The notes under the pieces were generated by a model. The model made no database searches. It had not been told where the DNA came from and saw only the letters and a program-made list of their open reading frames with translations. A stretch of 64,000 bases of DNA from Lachnospiraceae bacterium (GTDB lineage: Bacteria > Bacillota_A > Clostridia > Lachnospirales > Lachnospiraceae): assembly GCA_017416505.1 (NCBI GenBank), contig JAFQCI010000124.1, forward strand, positions 15,308 through 79,307, in the 5' to 3' direction. Made by a program: the position numbers and the translations under genes. The stretch's first letter is position 1; the number at the start of each line of letters is the position of its first letter. Positions 27,072 to 36,232 of this stretch are shown here, one piece after another.

Positions 27072-28715
27072 ATGGCGAACAAAAAGAAAAAGGGAAAGAA
27101 ATCGCACCCATATCTCATATCAGCAGCGGTTACTATCATTGTAGGAGCAATTCTTTATTATTTTTTACTTCCACCTTTAAATATCAGTAGTGTGGCAAGC
27201 TGGTTTTTCTTCGGTGGATTGTTTATTGCTTATACTGTAGTTAGCAGCATTGCTAATGGTATTGTGAATGACACGTTAAAAGAAACGAAGATGCCAAAAC
27301 AGGATAAAATACAATTTTATATTATTGGTGCAGGAGTGTTAGTATTTATCATTGGTGGAATTGCTTCTTCTAAACTTTTTCAGTCCTCCACTTATGCGAA
27401 TTTAATGCAGGTGCAGGATTATGAATTTGAAGATGTGATTTCTGAGTCAGAAGAAATTTCTGATATTGCTTTAATGGATACTGCAAGTGCTCAAATCGTG
27501 GGAGATAGAGCCATAGGTTCTTTATCTGATGTAGTCAGTCAGTTTGTTGTGGGCGAAGATTACAGCCAGATTGCATATAACGGAAAACCACTTAAAATAT
27601 CATCTTTGGAATATGCAGGATTTTTTAAATATTTAAACAATAAATCGGAAGGTGTTCCAGGATATGTTGCAGTAGACCCGGTTACGAACGATGCAAAATA
27701 TGTAAAATTAGAGCAGAATATTCAATATACAAAATCAGCGTATTTTGGAAAGGACTTGTATCGTAAATTAAGATTCAGTTATCCGACTGCAATCTTTGAA
27801 GGATATCATTTTGAAGTGGATGAAGAAGGAAATCCTTATTATATCTGTCCGATTGTAAAGAAATCGGCAGGTTTATTTGGGGCAGAAGATATCAAGGCAG
27901 TTGTAGTTTTTGACCCGGTTACAGGGGAATCCGAAAAATATGAGGTAGGCGAAATTCCAGAATGGATTGACCGTGTTTATGACGGTGATTTATTGCAGGA
28001 ACAATATGATTCTTACGGAACATTACAAAAGGGATTCTGGAATAGTTGTTTTGGAAAGTCAGGATGTAAAAAAACAACAGAAGATTATGGATATAAGGTA
28101 ATCGATAATGATGTGTGGATTTATACCGGTGTTACTTCGGTATCAGGGGACGAATCGAATATCGGATTTGTATTAATGAATTCCAGAACTAAGGAAAGTA
28201 GATATATTTCCGTAGCAGGAGCAGAAGAATTTTCAGCTATGTCTGCAGCAGAAGGTCAGGTACAACATTTAGGGTATGTTGCTTCCTTCCCATCTTTAGT
28301 AAACATTGATGGTCAGCCAACCTATATCATGGTTTTAAAAGATAATGGTGGGTTAGTGAAAATGTATGCTATGGTAAATGTAGAAAAGTATAATTTGGTA
28401 GCAACAGGAAGTACACAAACAGAAGTACTTACTGCATATGAAACTTTGTTACATTCTTCCGGATTACTTCAAAAAGAAGAAGTAGACTTAGAAACAAAAG
28501 CTTCAAAAGAAATTGAAATAAAAGAAATTCAATATATTACATTGTCAGGGGATACTGTAGTATACATCAAAGACATTGAGGGAAATGTATACAAACAATA
28601 TTTTGCTGAAAATGAGAATTTAATTTTATTATCCGTAGGCGATAAAGTGAAAGTAATCTTCGAAGAGGGGGATGAAGATATTTCTACTTTATATTCCTTT
28701 GAAACATTGGATTAA
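27072..28715 (+). CDS. Unknown large membrane-anchored protein
   Basis: 547 residues from ATG 27072 (GAGGG upstream). A Lys-rich N-terminus is followed by three transmembrane helices (about residues 13-33, 42-62 and 82-102) and a roughly 430-residue extracytoplasmic region without recognised catalytic motifs. It contains two cysteines near residues 320-333 (SCFGKSGCKK). I do not recognise the family. A complete MITE-like repeat lies immediately upstream and may carry or disturb its promoter. Confidence 0.75.
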   Translation: MANKKKKGKKSHPYLISAAVTIIVGAILYYFLLPPLNISSVASWFFFGGLFIAYTVVSSIANGIVNDTLKETKMPKQDKIQFYIIGAGVLVFIIGGIASSKLFQSSTYANLMQVQDYEFEDVISESEEISDIALMDTASAQIVGDRAIGSLSDVVSQFVVGEDYSQIAYNGKPLKISSLEYAGFFKYLNNKSEGVPGYVAVDPVTNDAKYVKLEQNIQYTKSAYFGKDLYRKLRFSYPTAIFEGYHFEVDEEGNPYYICPIVKKSAGLFGAEDIKAVVVFDPVTGESEKYEVGEIPEWIDRVYDGDLLQEQYDSYGTLQKGFWNSCFGKSGCKKTTEDYGYKVIDNDVWIYTGVTSVSGDESNIGFVLMNSRTKESRYISVAGAEEFSAMSAAEGQVQHLGYVASFPSLVNIDGQPTYIMVLKDNGGLVKMYAMVNVEKYNLVATGSTQTEVLTAYETLLHSSGLLQKEEVDLETKASKEIEIKEIQYITLSGDTVVYIKDIEGNVYKQYFAENENLILLSVGDKVKVIFEEGDEDISTLYSFETLD

Positions 28716-28844
28716 TATAGTGTTGCGTAGATGAATGCCTTGTTACATCGTGAACCATAATTAGCTTTCATATGAAAATTTGGTAAATGGGGTGTAGTGA
28801 TTGGGGAAGATTTATAAAACTAAATTGTGGTTAGGAGATAATTT

Positions 28845-29366
28845 ATGAGCAATAAAATGAAAATAATAGCGTTAGGAGTTGTAATAGTAGTAGGCATTTT
28901 GATTTACAAATATAATTCAACCTCATATTCTAATAATGATTTATATGAAAACATGGAGTGGGGAATGAGTGTTGCTGAGGTGAGAGAAAAATCAGAGGAT
29001 TTAGGGGAAATATGGGAAGCGGAACCGAAAATATTAGGTGAAAAAGCATTTTATACAGCAAAGGGAAACAGCTTTGAGGGAAATAAAGATATAAATTACA
29101 CGATAATGTACATATTCAAAGAAGATAAACTTGGAAGTGTATATTTGAAATTTGAAAATGCGGATTGTGACATTAATTTAGATAAGTTTTATAAGAAACT
29201 TTCCAAAGGATTTGACAGTAAGTATGAAAAAACGGCGTCACTCGATAATCAGGAGAGTGAATATGAAATGTGGGAATCTGAAAAATCCACGATTAATTTG
29301 CTTAAACTTTCCTTAGGAACAGGTATAAGTCTGGTTTACGAAGATATAGAATGGTTGAATCAATAA
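28845..29366 (+). CDS. Unknown small membrane-anchored protein
   Basis: 173 residues: an N-terminal transmembrane helix (about residues 5-22) and a soluble acidic domain with YENMEWGMSVAEVREK, a pattern reminiscent of short secreted repeat or lipoprotein domains. There is no lipobox Cys, so it is probably helix-anchored. AGGAG lies 9 bp upstream. No function can be assigned. Confidence 0.65.
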   Translation: MSNKMKIIALGVVIVVGILIYKYNSTSYSNNDLYENMEWGMSVAEVREKSEDLGEIWEAEPKILGEKAFYTAKGNSFEGNKDINYTIMYIFKEDKLGSVYLKFENADCDINLDKFYKKLSKGFDSKYEKTASLDNQESEYEMWESEKSTINLLKLSLGTGISLVYEDIEWLNQ

Positions 29367-29428
29367 GATGAAATAGTGATATATTAAAAAGTTGTTTCAT
29401 ATGTTCTAAGCTCCCTTGTATGTAAAAT

Positions 29429-29469
29429 AGGTGTTGATATTAAGCTTGTAAAACTTAATATCAGCACCT
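29429..29469. terminator. Long near-perfect hairpin between unknown gene and yitT
   Basis: AGGTGTTGATATTAAG pairs with CTTAATATCAGCACCT (one G-U pair) around a 9-nt loop. Only a weak T-rich tail (AATTTATT) follows, so it may be a terminator or a remnant of a small mobile repeat. Confidence 0.5.
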
Positions 29470-29660
29470 AATTTATTATGGTACAATGAATAGGCTCTCT
29501 TTTCATACGCTATTTTTTGTGCTAAAATAAAAAAATGCAGACATACTAATCTATAGATTGAATTGTGGTAGCAAAAGCACAGAACAATTCGTAGGTGCAT
29601 GAGGTAACATACCTTTTGCCCCAACATCATTTTTATGAAATGTGAAAGGTTGGTATTTAT

Positions 29661-30512
29661 ATGGGTAAATTAGCGAAAAAGTATATGTTTTTTCTATTGG
29701 CTTCTCTTTCTTATGCAATTGGAATCAGTTTATTTTTAGACCCAAACCAGTTGGCTCCCGGTGGAATCGTGGGAATTTGTGTAATTTTACATCAATTCAC
29801 CCATATATCCACAGGAACCTTATACTTTGTTTTAAATGTGCCGATATTGATACTCGGATTTATCAAATTCGGTTCTAAGGTTATGATGGATACCTTATTT
29901 ATGGTGGTATTAAATTCGATTTTTACCAACTATTTTACAGCTTATGGTCCGGTTACAAAGGAATATTTATTGGCAGCCATTGCAGGAAGCGTATTGGTAG
30001 GGGTGGGAATCGGAATTGTGTTCCGCCAGGGGGCAACCACAGGAGGAATCGATATTATTGTAAAATTGCTTCGTAGCAAATTTCCACATATGTCTACGGG
30101 GAAAATTTTTATGATACTTGATATTCTTGTGGTAACTATTTCAGGAATTGTATTTGGAAATTTTAATTTGGCAATGTATGCTTTTATCGCTGTAGTTTTT
30201 TCCTCAAAGGTAGTAGATTATATTTTATATGGGGATGATGAAGCTAAGTTAATTTATATCATCAGTAATTCCCAAAAGGAAATTACCGAGAGGTTATTAA
30301 AAGAAGCCAATGTGGGTGTTACCTTTATACAAGGTTCTGGGGGATATAGTAAGACAAATTATGAAATCATTATGTGTGTAGTAAGAAAACGTCTTTCTCC
30401 CAAAGTGGAGGAAATCGTAAAAGAAGAGGATGAAAAAGCTTTTATGATAGTCTGCAGAGCCAGTGAGATTTTCGGGGAAGGATATAAAAAGATAGGACGA
30501 GAAAATGGTTAA
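29661..30512 (+). CDS. YitT family membrane protein (DUF161/DUF2179)
   Basis: 283 residues: five to six transmembrane helices in the first 190 residues with the family patterns GISLFLDPNQLAPGGIVGI and FRQGATTGGIDI, then a soluble DUF2179 domain (IISNSQKEITERLLKE..GVTFIQGSGGYS). Probable transporter or ligand-gated membrane protein of unknown substrate. Overlaps the next small gene by 8 bp. Confidence 0.9.
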   Translation: MGKLAKKYMFFLLASLSYAIGISLFLDPNQLAPGGIVGICVILHQFTHISTGTLYFVLNVPILILGFIKFGSKVMMDTLFMVVLNSIFTNYFTAYGPVTKEYLLAAIAGSVLVGVGIGIVFRQGATTGGIDIIVKLLRSKFPHMSTGKIFMILDILVVTISGIVFGNFNLAMYAFIAVVFSSKVVDYILYGDDEAKLIYIISNSQKEITERLLKEANVGVTFIQGSGGYSKTNYEIIMCVVRKRLSPKVEEIVKEEDEKAFMIVCRASEIFGEGYKKIGRENG

Positions 30513-30777
30513 AGAAGAAGATATTTTAAATTTTAATTTTTTTGCTTATAAAGGGATATTTACCGGAAGTTCAAAAGACTTTCGGTATCGAATGAAAAAA
30601 GATACAGTAAAAAAGGGGGAGGATGAGGAAACTGTGTTAAGAGCATGGTGTTGGAAAGGGTTATATTGTTTTGATAAGACTCCTGAGGAAATCATACAGA
30701 CAAAGGATTTTTCTTTTGATGAAGAGGGAAGAAAACAGGCAATTGCCTGGTTGAATGAGATGGAGCAGGAAATATAG
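30505..30777 (+). CDS. Small conserved hypothetical protein
   Basis: 90 residues with FNFFAYKGIFTGSSKDFRYR and a C-terminal FDEEGRKQAIAWLNEM. I have seen similar small proteins in Lachnospiraceae without a proven function (sometimes labelled acetyltransferase-like, which I cannot support). It overlaps yitT by 8 bp, which argues it is real and co-translated. Confidence 0.7.
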   Translation: MVKEEDILNFNFFAYKGIFTGSSKDFRYRMKKDTVKKGEDEETVLRAWCWKGLYCFDKTPEEIIQTKDFSFDEEGRKQAIAWLNEMEQEI

Positions 30778-30809
30778 TTATGAAGAATTAGGTACAAAGG
30801 AGAAGGAAA

Positions 30810-31496
30810 ATGGAAGAGTTAAAAAATATAAAAAAAGAGTTTGATATTGACGAATTTCTAAAGTTAGAGCCGCCGGAAGCAGTATTGGAAAGTGCACAAT
30901 CTTATTTAAAGTTAATGATGTGTTATCGTTGTGCCATAAAAGAGGTGGAAACGAAGTTACAGGTTTTAAATGAAGAATTTTCTCTTCAATACAATCGTAA
31001 TCCATTTGAATCCATTAAATCAAGAGTAAAATCCTCTTACAGCATTTTGGAAAAGTTAAAGAGAAAAGGATATGAAATCAATGTAAAAAATGTAGAGGAA
31101 TGTCTGAATGATGTGGCAGGAATCCGGGTGGTCTGCTCCTTTAAGGAGGATATTTACCATATCGAAAAAATGCTGGCAAAACAGGATGATATCATTGTTT
31201 TAGAAAGAAAAGATTATATTATGAACCCAAAACCGAATGGCTATCGTAGTCTTCATTTGATACTGGATATTCCTATTTTCTTATCCAATGAGAAAAAACA
31301 TATGAAGGTAGAGGTTCAGTTTAGAACCATTGCTATGGATTTTTGGGCAAGTCTGGAACATAAAATGAAGTATAAAAAAGACATAGAAGATGCCAATGAA
31401 ATTGCAGAAGAATTACGGATTTGTGCTGAATCTATCAGTGAATTAGATAATAAGATGCAGGAAATTCGAAACAGGATTGAAAAAACGAAAGCATAG
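30810..31496 (+). CDS. Small alarmone synthetase (GTP pyrophosphokinase, RelQ-like)
   Basis: 228 residues with a RelA/SpoT synthetase domain and no hydrolase, TGS or ACT domain. Conserved segments: RVKSSYSILEKLKRKG, LNDVAGIRVVCSF, PKPNGYRSLHLIL and VEVQFRTIAMDFWASLEHKMKYK. It makes (p)ppGpp from ATP and GDP/GTP. AAAGGAGAAGG precedes ATG 30810. The gene ends before an AT-rich promoter region for carD. Confidence 0.93.
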   Translation: MEELKNIKKEFDIDEFLKLEPPEAVLESAQSYLKLMMCYRCAIKEVETKLQVLNEEFSLQYNRNPFESIKSRVKSSYSILEKLKRKGYEINVKNVEECLNDVAGIRVVCSFKEDIYHIEKMLAKQDDIIVLERKDYIMNPKPNGYRSLHLILDIPIFLSNEKKHMKVEVQFRTIAMDFWASLEHKMKYKKDIEDANEIAEELRICAESISELDNKMQEIRNRIEKTKA

Positions 31497-31652
31497 GGTA
31501 TTGGCAAAATACACGAAGATTCCTTCTTTCTGTTAGATTATTTTTCACAAAATTAGATTTTTTCAAAATATTTTCTTACGAGAAATAAAAAATTTTGATA
31601 AAATAATATCATAATATTTGGGAAGAATTTTTGAAAAAAGGAGGAATGACTG

Positions 31653-32162
31653 GTGTTCGAAAAGGGTGAATATATTGTTTATGGACAGAATGGAATTTGC
31701 GAAGTAGAGGATATTACACATTTGGACTTGGGGGATGTGGACGAAGAGAAACTTTTTTATGTATTATCACCTATAGGAGCCAAGGGAAGTAAAATTTATT
31801 CCCCGGTGGATAATGCAAAAGTTGTAATCAGACGAATTATTTCAAAAGAAGAAGCTTGGAATTTATTAGATGAAATTGAGAATATTGAAGAATTGTGGAT
31901 TATCAATGATAAATTACGAGAGAAGCAATACAAAGAGGCAATGCAATCCTGTGATTACAGGGAATGGATTCGGATTATCAAGACATTATATTTAAGAAAA
32001 TGTGAGAGAACAGCCGCAGGAAAGAGAATTACCACTACAGATGAAAAATATTTGAAATTGGCGGAAAATAATTTATATGGCGAACTTGCATTGGCTTTGG
32101 ATAAAGATAAATCCGAAATGGAAAGCTTTATTATTGAATATATTGAAAAACAGAAAGTATAA
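31653..32162 (+). CDS. CarD family transcriptional regulator
   Basis: 169 residues: an N-terminal RNA-polymerase-interacting Tudor-like domain (FEKGEYIVYGQNGICEVEDI..LFYVLSPIGAKGSKIYSPVDNAKVVIRRI) and a helical C-terminal DNA-binding domain with LRKCERTAAGKRITTTDEKYLKLAE. CarD proteins bind the RNA polymerase beta lobe and stabilise open complexes. AAGGAGG precedes the GTG start. Confidence 0.92.
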   Translation: MFEKGEYIVYGQNGICEVEDITHLDLGDVDEEKLFYVLSPIGAKGSKIYSPVDNAKVVIRRIISKEEAWNLLDEIENIEELWIINDKLREKQYKEAMQSCDYREWIRIIKTLYLRKCERTAAGKRITTTDEKYLKLAENNLYGELALALDKDKSEMESFIIEYIEKQKV

Positions 32163-32234
32163 TGTTGAATATAGCATAGTTGAATATAGTACAAAAGAAA
32201 AATAAAAGAGTGAATATGATTTGAAATGCAAGAT

Positions 32235-32297
32235 AAAAGGGACAATCTTCAAATAGGATGAAACAGATTCTATTTGGGAGTTGTCCCTTGTTTTTTT
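32235..32297. terminator. Bidirectional terminator between carD and the GNAT gene
   Basis: AAAAGGGACAA pairs with TTGTCCCTT and CAAATAG with CTATTTG; a T-run follows on the plus strand. It separates convergent genes. Confidence 0.85.
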
Positions 32298-33040
32298 AGA
32301 ATAAGATTTATGATTTTGGTGTTTTGGAGTTTTTCAGCCAGCTTTATGGAGGCAATATTAGAGGGAGATATACGGATATCTAAAGAAGTAATAGCAAGTT
32401 CCTCCTTTGCGTAGGTAAGGACTTTTTGACATAGCTCAAAGGCAATTCCTTTCCTTTGAAAGTCAGGATGTATCATATAACTAAGTTCCAGACCATTCTC
32501 ATAATCTGTAATACCAATTTGTCCTATCAGGTCTTCATTGGCATGAAAGATTCCCCAAAATCCATGGTTTTTATAACGGTATTCCGTAATTCTTGAGGAA
32601 AATTGTTCCAATGCAATGGATTCATTCTTTGAAAATGATGTTACACTTTCATTTTCAGTAAAAACTTCATACAATGCCTTTACCTTAGTAAATTCTAATG
32701 TATGGTATTCCCGTATGGTAAAATCCTTGGATTGATATAATACAAAAGGAAGATGATAAAATCTGGCATAAACCAGAGTAAGGTAAGAATCACTGAGTCC
32801 CTCAATATCTTCCACAAGATAAGGGCAAGGCAGGGATAGTCCAAATCCTAAAAAAGGAAAGTGGTGCTTTTTAGAAAAATTATATGCCTCTAGGGAAGAA
32901 GAAAAAAGTAAAAAAGGTTCTTTGATAGAAAGGCAGTCATTTATCGTTTCCACGAAAAGTAGTTCTATTTCTTTTAGTGCAGTTTGAATGTATTCTTGTT
33001 GGAGGGGAGTCCATTGGTTTTGTATAATGGCTAGCTTCAT
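32270..33040 (-). CDS. GNAT family N-acetyltransferase
   Basis: 256 residues. The C-terminal half is a GNAT fold with GIFHANEDLIGQIGITDYENGLELSYMIHPDFQRKGIAFELC, including the acetyl-CoA-binding QRKGIA loop. The first 110 residues are a separate, unrecognised domain. The substrate is unknown. The gene's 3' end overlaps the shared terminator; AAAGGA lies upstream of its ATG. Confidence 0.8.
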   Translation of the reverse strand: MKLAIIQNQWTPLQQEYIQTALKEIELLFVETINDCLSIKEPFLLFSSSLEAYNFSKKHHFPFLGFGLSLPCPYLVEDIEGLSDSYLTLVYARFYHLPFVLYQSKDFTIREYHTLEFTKVKALYEVFTENESVTSFSKNESIALEQFSSRITEYRYKNHGFWGIFHANEDLIGQIGITDYENGLELSYMIHPDFQRKGIAFELCQKVLTYAKEELAITSLDIRISPSNIASIKLAEKLQNTKIINLILKKQGTTPK

Positions 33041-33200
33041 AAAATATTATCCTTTCTATGGAATCAAATTGCCTGATTAAGAAAATGGTAAAAGATTGAT
33101 GAAGAAAAGTCAAGAATAAATAGGATGAAAAAGTAGGATAGATATATTTAAAAACTTATGTTAGAATAGGAGAATGAAGGGGTAAGAACGGAGTAATAAA

Positions 33201-33266
33201 TAGGTAATTGCGAAACTAAAATATTTTATATGAAAGTGATACAAAATGAACAAAAGAAATTACCTA
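33201..33266. repeat. MITE-like element, copy 2 (internally deleted)
   Basis: 66 bp. The left arm TAGGTAATTGCGAAACTAAA and GTGATACAAAATGAACAAAA are kept; the right arm is reduced to AATTACCTA. It lies upstream of the histidine-phosphatase gene. Confidence 0.8.
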
Positions 33267-33307
33267 GAGTAATAAAAAAAAGGAAGGATATAGGTTTGGT
33301 GTGAGTG

Positions 33308-33919
33308 ATGGAAATTTATATTATAAGGCATGGACAAACAGTCTGGAATAAGCAAAGAAAATTACAAGGAAGTACAGACATTGAATTAACGGAAGAGGGA
33401 AAGGAAATGGCTGTATTGACGGGTCAGCGACTAAAAGGAGTGACTTTTGATAAAGTTTTTTCTAGTCCTTTAAAAAGAGCCTATGTAACGGCGCAACTGA
33501 TTCATGCAGAAAACAATGTATCCATAGAAACAGACGAAAGAATCCGGGAAGTATCTTTTGGAGAATTTGAAGGATTGAATGTGGATGAAATGCTAAACAA
33601 TGAAGAATGTGGCTTTTATCATTTTTTTGATAAACCGGAATTATATCAGCCGGCAGAACATGGTGAAAGACTGGAAGATGTTATTCTAAGAGGAAAAGAG
33701 TTTATTGAAGAGAAAATAGTACCATTGGAGGGGAAAGTCCAAAGAGTGATGATTGTAGCCCATGGAGCCATGAATAAAGCATTACTTGCAGCAATGTTTC
33801 AGCGGGAACTAAAGGATTTTTGGAAAGGAAATTTGCAAAAGAATTTAGGAATATCGATTGTTGATTTTACAGCAGGAGAGTTTACATTGGTAAATGAGGC
33901 TTTGTCATTTGTTGATTAA
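33308..33919 (+). CDS. Histidine phosphatase family protein (phosphoglycerate-mutase-like)
   Basis: 203 residues with the RHG catalytic motif (IYIIRHGQTVWNKQRKLQG, His about residue 8), FSSPLKRAYVTAQLI, the acid residue region REVSFGEFEG and the second His in VMIVAHGAMNKAL. It acts on phosphoesters of unknown identity. It is flanked on both sides by MITE-like copies 2 and 3. Confidence 0.9.
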   Translation: MEIYIIRHGQTVWNKQRKLQGSTDIELTEEGKEMAVLTGQRLKGVTFDKVFSSPLKRAYVTAQLIHAENNVSIETDERIREVSFGEFEGLNVDEMLNNEECGFYHFFDKPELYQPAEHGERLEDVILRGKEFIEEKIVPLEGKVQRVMIVAHGAMNKALLAAMFQRELKDFWKGNLQKNLGISIVDFTAGEFTLVNEALSFVD

Positions 33920-33945
33920 GATGATTTACAGCATCTTAGATAAAA

Positions 33946-34001
33946 TTAGGTAATTGCGAAACTAAAATATTTTATGTGAAAGTGATACAAAATGAACAAA
34001 A
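33946..34001. repeat. MITE-like element, copy 3 (left half only)
   Basis: TTAGGTAATTGCGAAACTAA through GTGATACAAAATGAACAAAA is retained; no right arm follows. It sits in the short gap before pfkA. Confidence 0.75.
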
Positions 34002-34031
34002 TAGATAAAATAACTTTAAGGAGAATATGAA

Positions 34032-35006
34032 ATGAGTGATATAAAGAAAATAGCAGTTTTAACAAGTGGTGGGGATGCACCGGGAATGAATTCGGCCATT
34101 CGTGCCATAGTGTTTAGTGCAGCACATTTTGGCATCGAGGTAGTGGGTGTTTTAAGGGGATATGAAGGACTGATAGACTGGGAGATTACACCACTGGGAT
34201 TAGAAGATGTGAGAAATATCAACAATCAGGGCGGTACGATTCTTTTTACCAGTAGAAGTGAACGGTTTTTGCAGGAAGAATTTAGAAAACAGGCGGCAGA
34301 TAACCTAAAAAAACAAGAGATTGATGCTGTTGTGGCAATCGGTGGAGATGGAACCTTACGGGGAGCCATTGAGTTGCAGAAAGAGGGAGTTAATATTGTT
34401 TGTATTCCTGGCACCATAGACCGGGATGTGGCTTGTACAGAGTATACTTTAGGTTTTGATACTGCGGCAAATACTGCTACGGAAGCAATTGATAGAATCA
34501 GGGATTCTTCTGTTTCTCATGGAAGATGTAGTGTAGTAGAGGTAATGGGAAGAAAGCGTGGATATATTGCTCTTTGGGCAGGTATGGCGACTTCTGCAGA
34601 TGCCATTGTTCTTCCGGAAAAATGGGATGGCAATTTTGACAGTATCACAGATGCAATTAAAAGACGTCATGCAGATGGAAGAAACAGTTATTTAGTGGTA
34701 GTGGCGGAAGGAGTAACCGATGCTCCGGAACTTGCGGAACGAATTCGTGAAAAGACTGGAATTGAATCCAGAGTGTCTGTTTTGGGATACATTCAAAGAG
34801 GTGGTCAGCCAACCGCAAAGGATAGAATGTATGGTTCCTTAATGGGGGCATATGCCATTGAGATTTTGAATCGTGAGAAACGAAATCGAATTGTAGCAAT
34901 CAAAAATGATGTATTGATAGATTTTGATATTACAGAGGCGTTGAATTTGGAAAACAACAAATTGGATTCCTTCCAATATGAATTAAGCCAGTTGTTGTGT
35001 GAATAA
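34032..35006 (+). CDS. pfkA: 6-phosphofructokinase
   Basis: 324 residues. LTSGGDAPGMNSAIRA (N-terminus), AIGGDGTLRGA with Gly typical of the ATP-dependent type, PGTIDRDVACTEYTLGFDTA, and EVMGRKRGYIALWAG are visible. The usual GTIDND reads GTIDRD here, so an Asn near the substrate site is Arg. Length and fold fit bacterial PFK; the change may mark a paralogue with altered control or donor use. MITE copies lie on both sides. Confidence 0.88.
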   Translation: MSDIKKIAVLTSGGDAPGMNSAIRAIVFSAAHFGIEVVGVLRGYEGLIDWEITPLGLEDVRNINNQGGTILFTSRSERFLQEEFRKQAADNLKKQEIDAVVAIGGDGTLRGAIELQKEGVNIVCIPGTIDRDVACTEYTLGFDTAANTATEAIDRIRDSSVSHGRCSVVEVMGRKRGYIALWAGMATSADAIVLPEKWDGNFDSITDAIKRRHADGRNSYLVVVAEGVTDAPELAERIREKTGIESRVSVLGYIQRGGQPTAKDRMYGSLMGAYAIEILNREKRNRIVAIKNDVLIDFDITEALNLENNKLDSFQYELSQLLCE

Positions 35007-35028
35007 ATAGAAAAATCTATTTAGGTAA

Positions 35029-35238
35029 TAGGTAATTGCGAAACCACAATATTTTATGAAACAGTGATGCAAAATAAACAAAACACCGCAGGCACGCTTT
35101 CGCTGCGTTCGGCTCGTAGCGGTACTAAATTCGAGGCAAGCCTCTCATTAAGTACCGACGGCCGTCCAAGCACCTGCTTATGTATTTGTTTATTTTGTAT
35201 CACTTAATATAAGTTTTGGATAGTTTCGCAATTACCTA
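35029..35238. repeat. MITE-like element, copy 4, carrying an internal insertion
   Basis: Outer ends TAGGTAATTGCGAAACCA and GTTTCGCAATTACCTA are inverted. The middle holds about 92 GC-richer bases (35085-35176) with CCGCAGGCACG and CACCTGC ends and GGTACT/AGTACC inner arms, inserted between AACAAAACA and TGTATTTGTTT that adjoin in copy 1. It separates pfkA from the HD-domain gene. Confidence 0.85.
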
Positions 35239-35269
35239 ATTTAGATAACAAGGAAGGGGAAGTGTTTTT

Positions 35270-35926
35270 GTGACATATCAGGAGATTTTGAAAAATGAAG
35301 AAGTAAAGGCACTCATTGATAGAGGAAATGCGAATCTTAGAGTTTTAGGATTTACAGACCATTCTCAGGCACATTGTGCTTTAGTAGCAGAACGGGCAGC
35401 CTATATTTTGGAGCAGTTCGGATATTCGGAACATGACAGGGAACTGGCCAAAATTGCAGGATTCATGCATGATATTGGAAACGCAGTAAACCGTACCAGA
35501 CATGCGGAATATGGTGCAATCCTTGCCAATGATATTTTAAAAAACACAGATATGACTTTGCAGGATAGAATGACAATTATGTCCGCCATTGGTAATCATG
35601 ATGAATCTACCGGTGGCGCTAAGGATGCTATATCGGCAGCTCTTATTATTGCAGATAAGACGGATGTGCGAAGAAATCGTGTCAGTGAAAAGGACAAAAC
35701 GAAATTTGATATTCACGACCAGGTAAATTATGCAGTTACGAAGTCGGATATCACCATTGATATGGAGAAATTGGTGATTACATTAAATCTGGAGATAGAT
35801 GAGAATATTTGTACGATGTACGAATATTTTGATATATTTTTAGAACGAATGATGATGAGCAGAGGTGCTGCTGAAATGCTGGGAGCCAAGTTTAATTTAA
35901 GGGTCAATGGTGGAAGGGTATTATAA
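35270..35926 (+). CDS. HD-domain phosphohydrolase
   Basis: 218 residues with an HD metal-binding site: HSQAHC near residue 29, FMHDIGNAVNRTRHAEYGA (HD about residue 66) and IGNHDES. It is probably a metal-dependent hydrolase acting on nucleotides or related phosphates; the substrate is unknown. GGAAGGGGAAG precedes the GTG start. A terminator-like hairpin follows at about 36028. Confidence 0.82.
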   Translation: MTYQEILKNEEVKALIDRGNANLRVLGFTDHSQAHCALVAERAAYILEQFGYSEHDRELAKIAGFMHDIGNAVNRTRHAEYGAILANDILKNTDMTLQDRMTIMSAIGNHDESTGGAKDAISAALIIADKTDVRRNRVSEKDKTKFDIHDQVNYAVTKSDITIDMEKLVITLNLEIDENICTMYEYFDIFLERMMMSRGAAEMLGAKFNLRVNGGRVL

Positions 35927-36232
35927 AAAAAGCAATAAAATTAGTCGCACTAGTGGCGGTTTACAAGATACGTCGTGATAGTTGTGGATTAGTTTGTAAA
36001 AACAATGTATCATCACAGATAAAAGTGGGTGTCATACTAAATGGTGTGGCATCTATTTTATTGTATGGACAAAATGACGAAAAAAAGTGAATTGAACATC
36101 AAATAATAGCAAATTCTCCTTGAATAAATAGATAATTTAAGGTAAAATTGAATAATAGACGAAAAGAATTTGCACAAATTGGTGTGAATTTAGACAAAAT
36201 CTATGAAATTTTAAAATTGGGAGGTAGCTGCA
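35927..36232 (+). other. 306-bp gene-free region before the EF-G paralogue
   Basis: A hairpin at 36028-36053 (GGTGTCATAC with GTGTGGCATC through G-U pairs, then TATTTTATT) is a probable terminator of the HD-domain gene. The rest is AT-rich; GGGAGG at 36221-36226 is the ribosome site of the next gene. Nothing else is recognised. Confidence 0.5.

Noticed and set aside
34449..34899. Open frames on the minus strand inside pfkA and similar long antisense frames inside recN, dxs and EF-G
   Set aside because: They lack ribosome sites and recognisable motifs, and lie fully opposite well-supported genes.
26924..35238. CRISPR-like repeats in the 27-35 kb region
   Set aside because: The repeats are kilobases apart, have inverted ends and no regular spacers; no cas genes are present.
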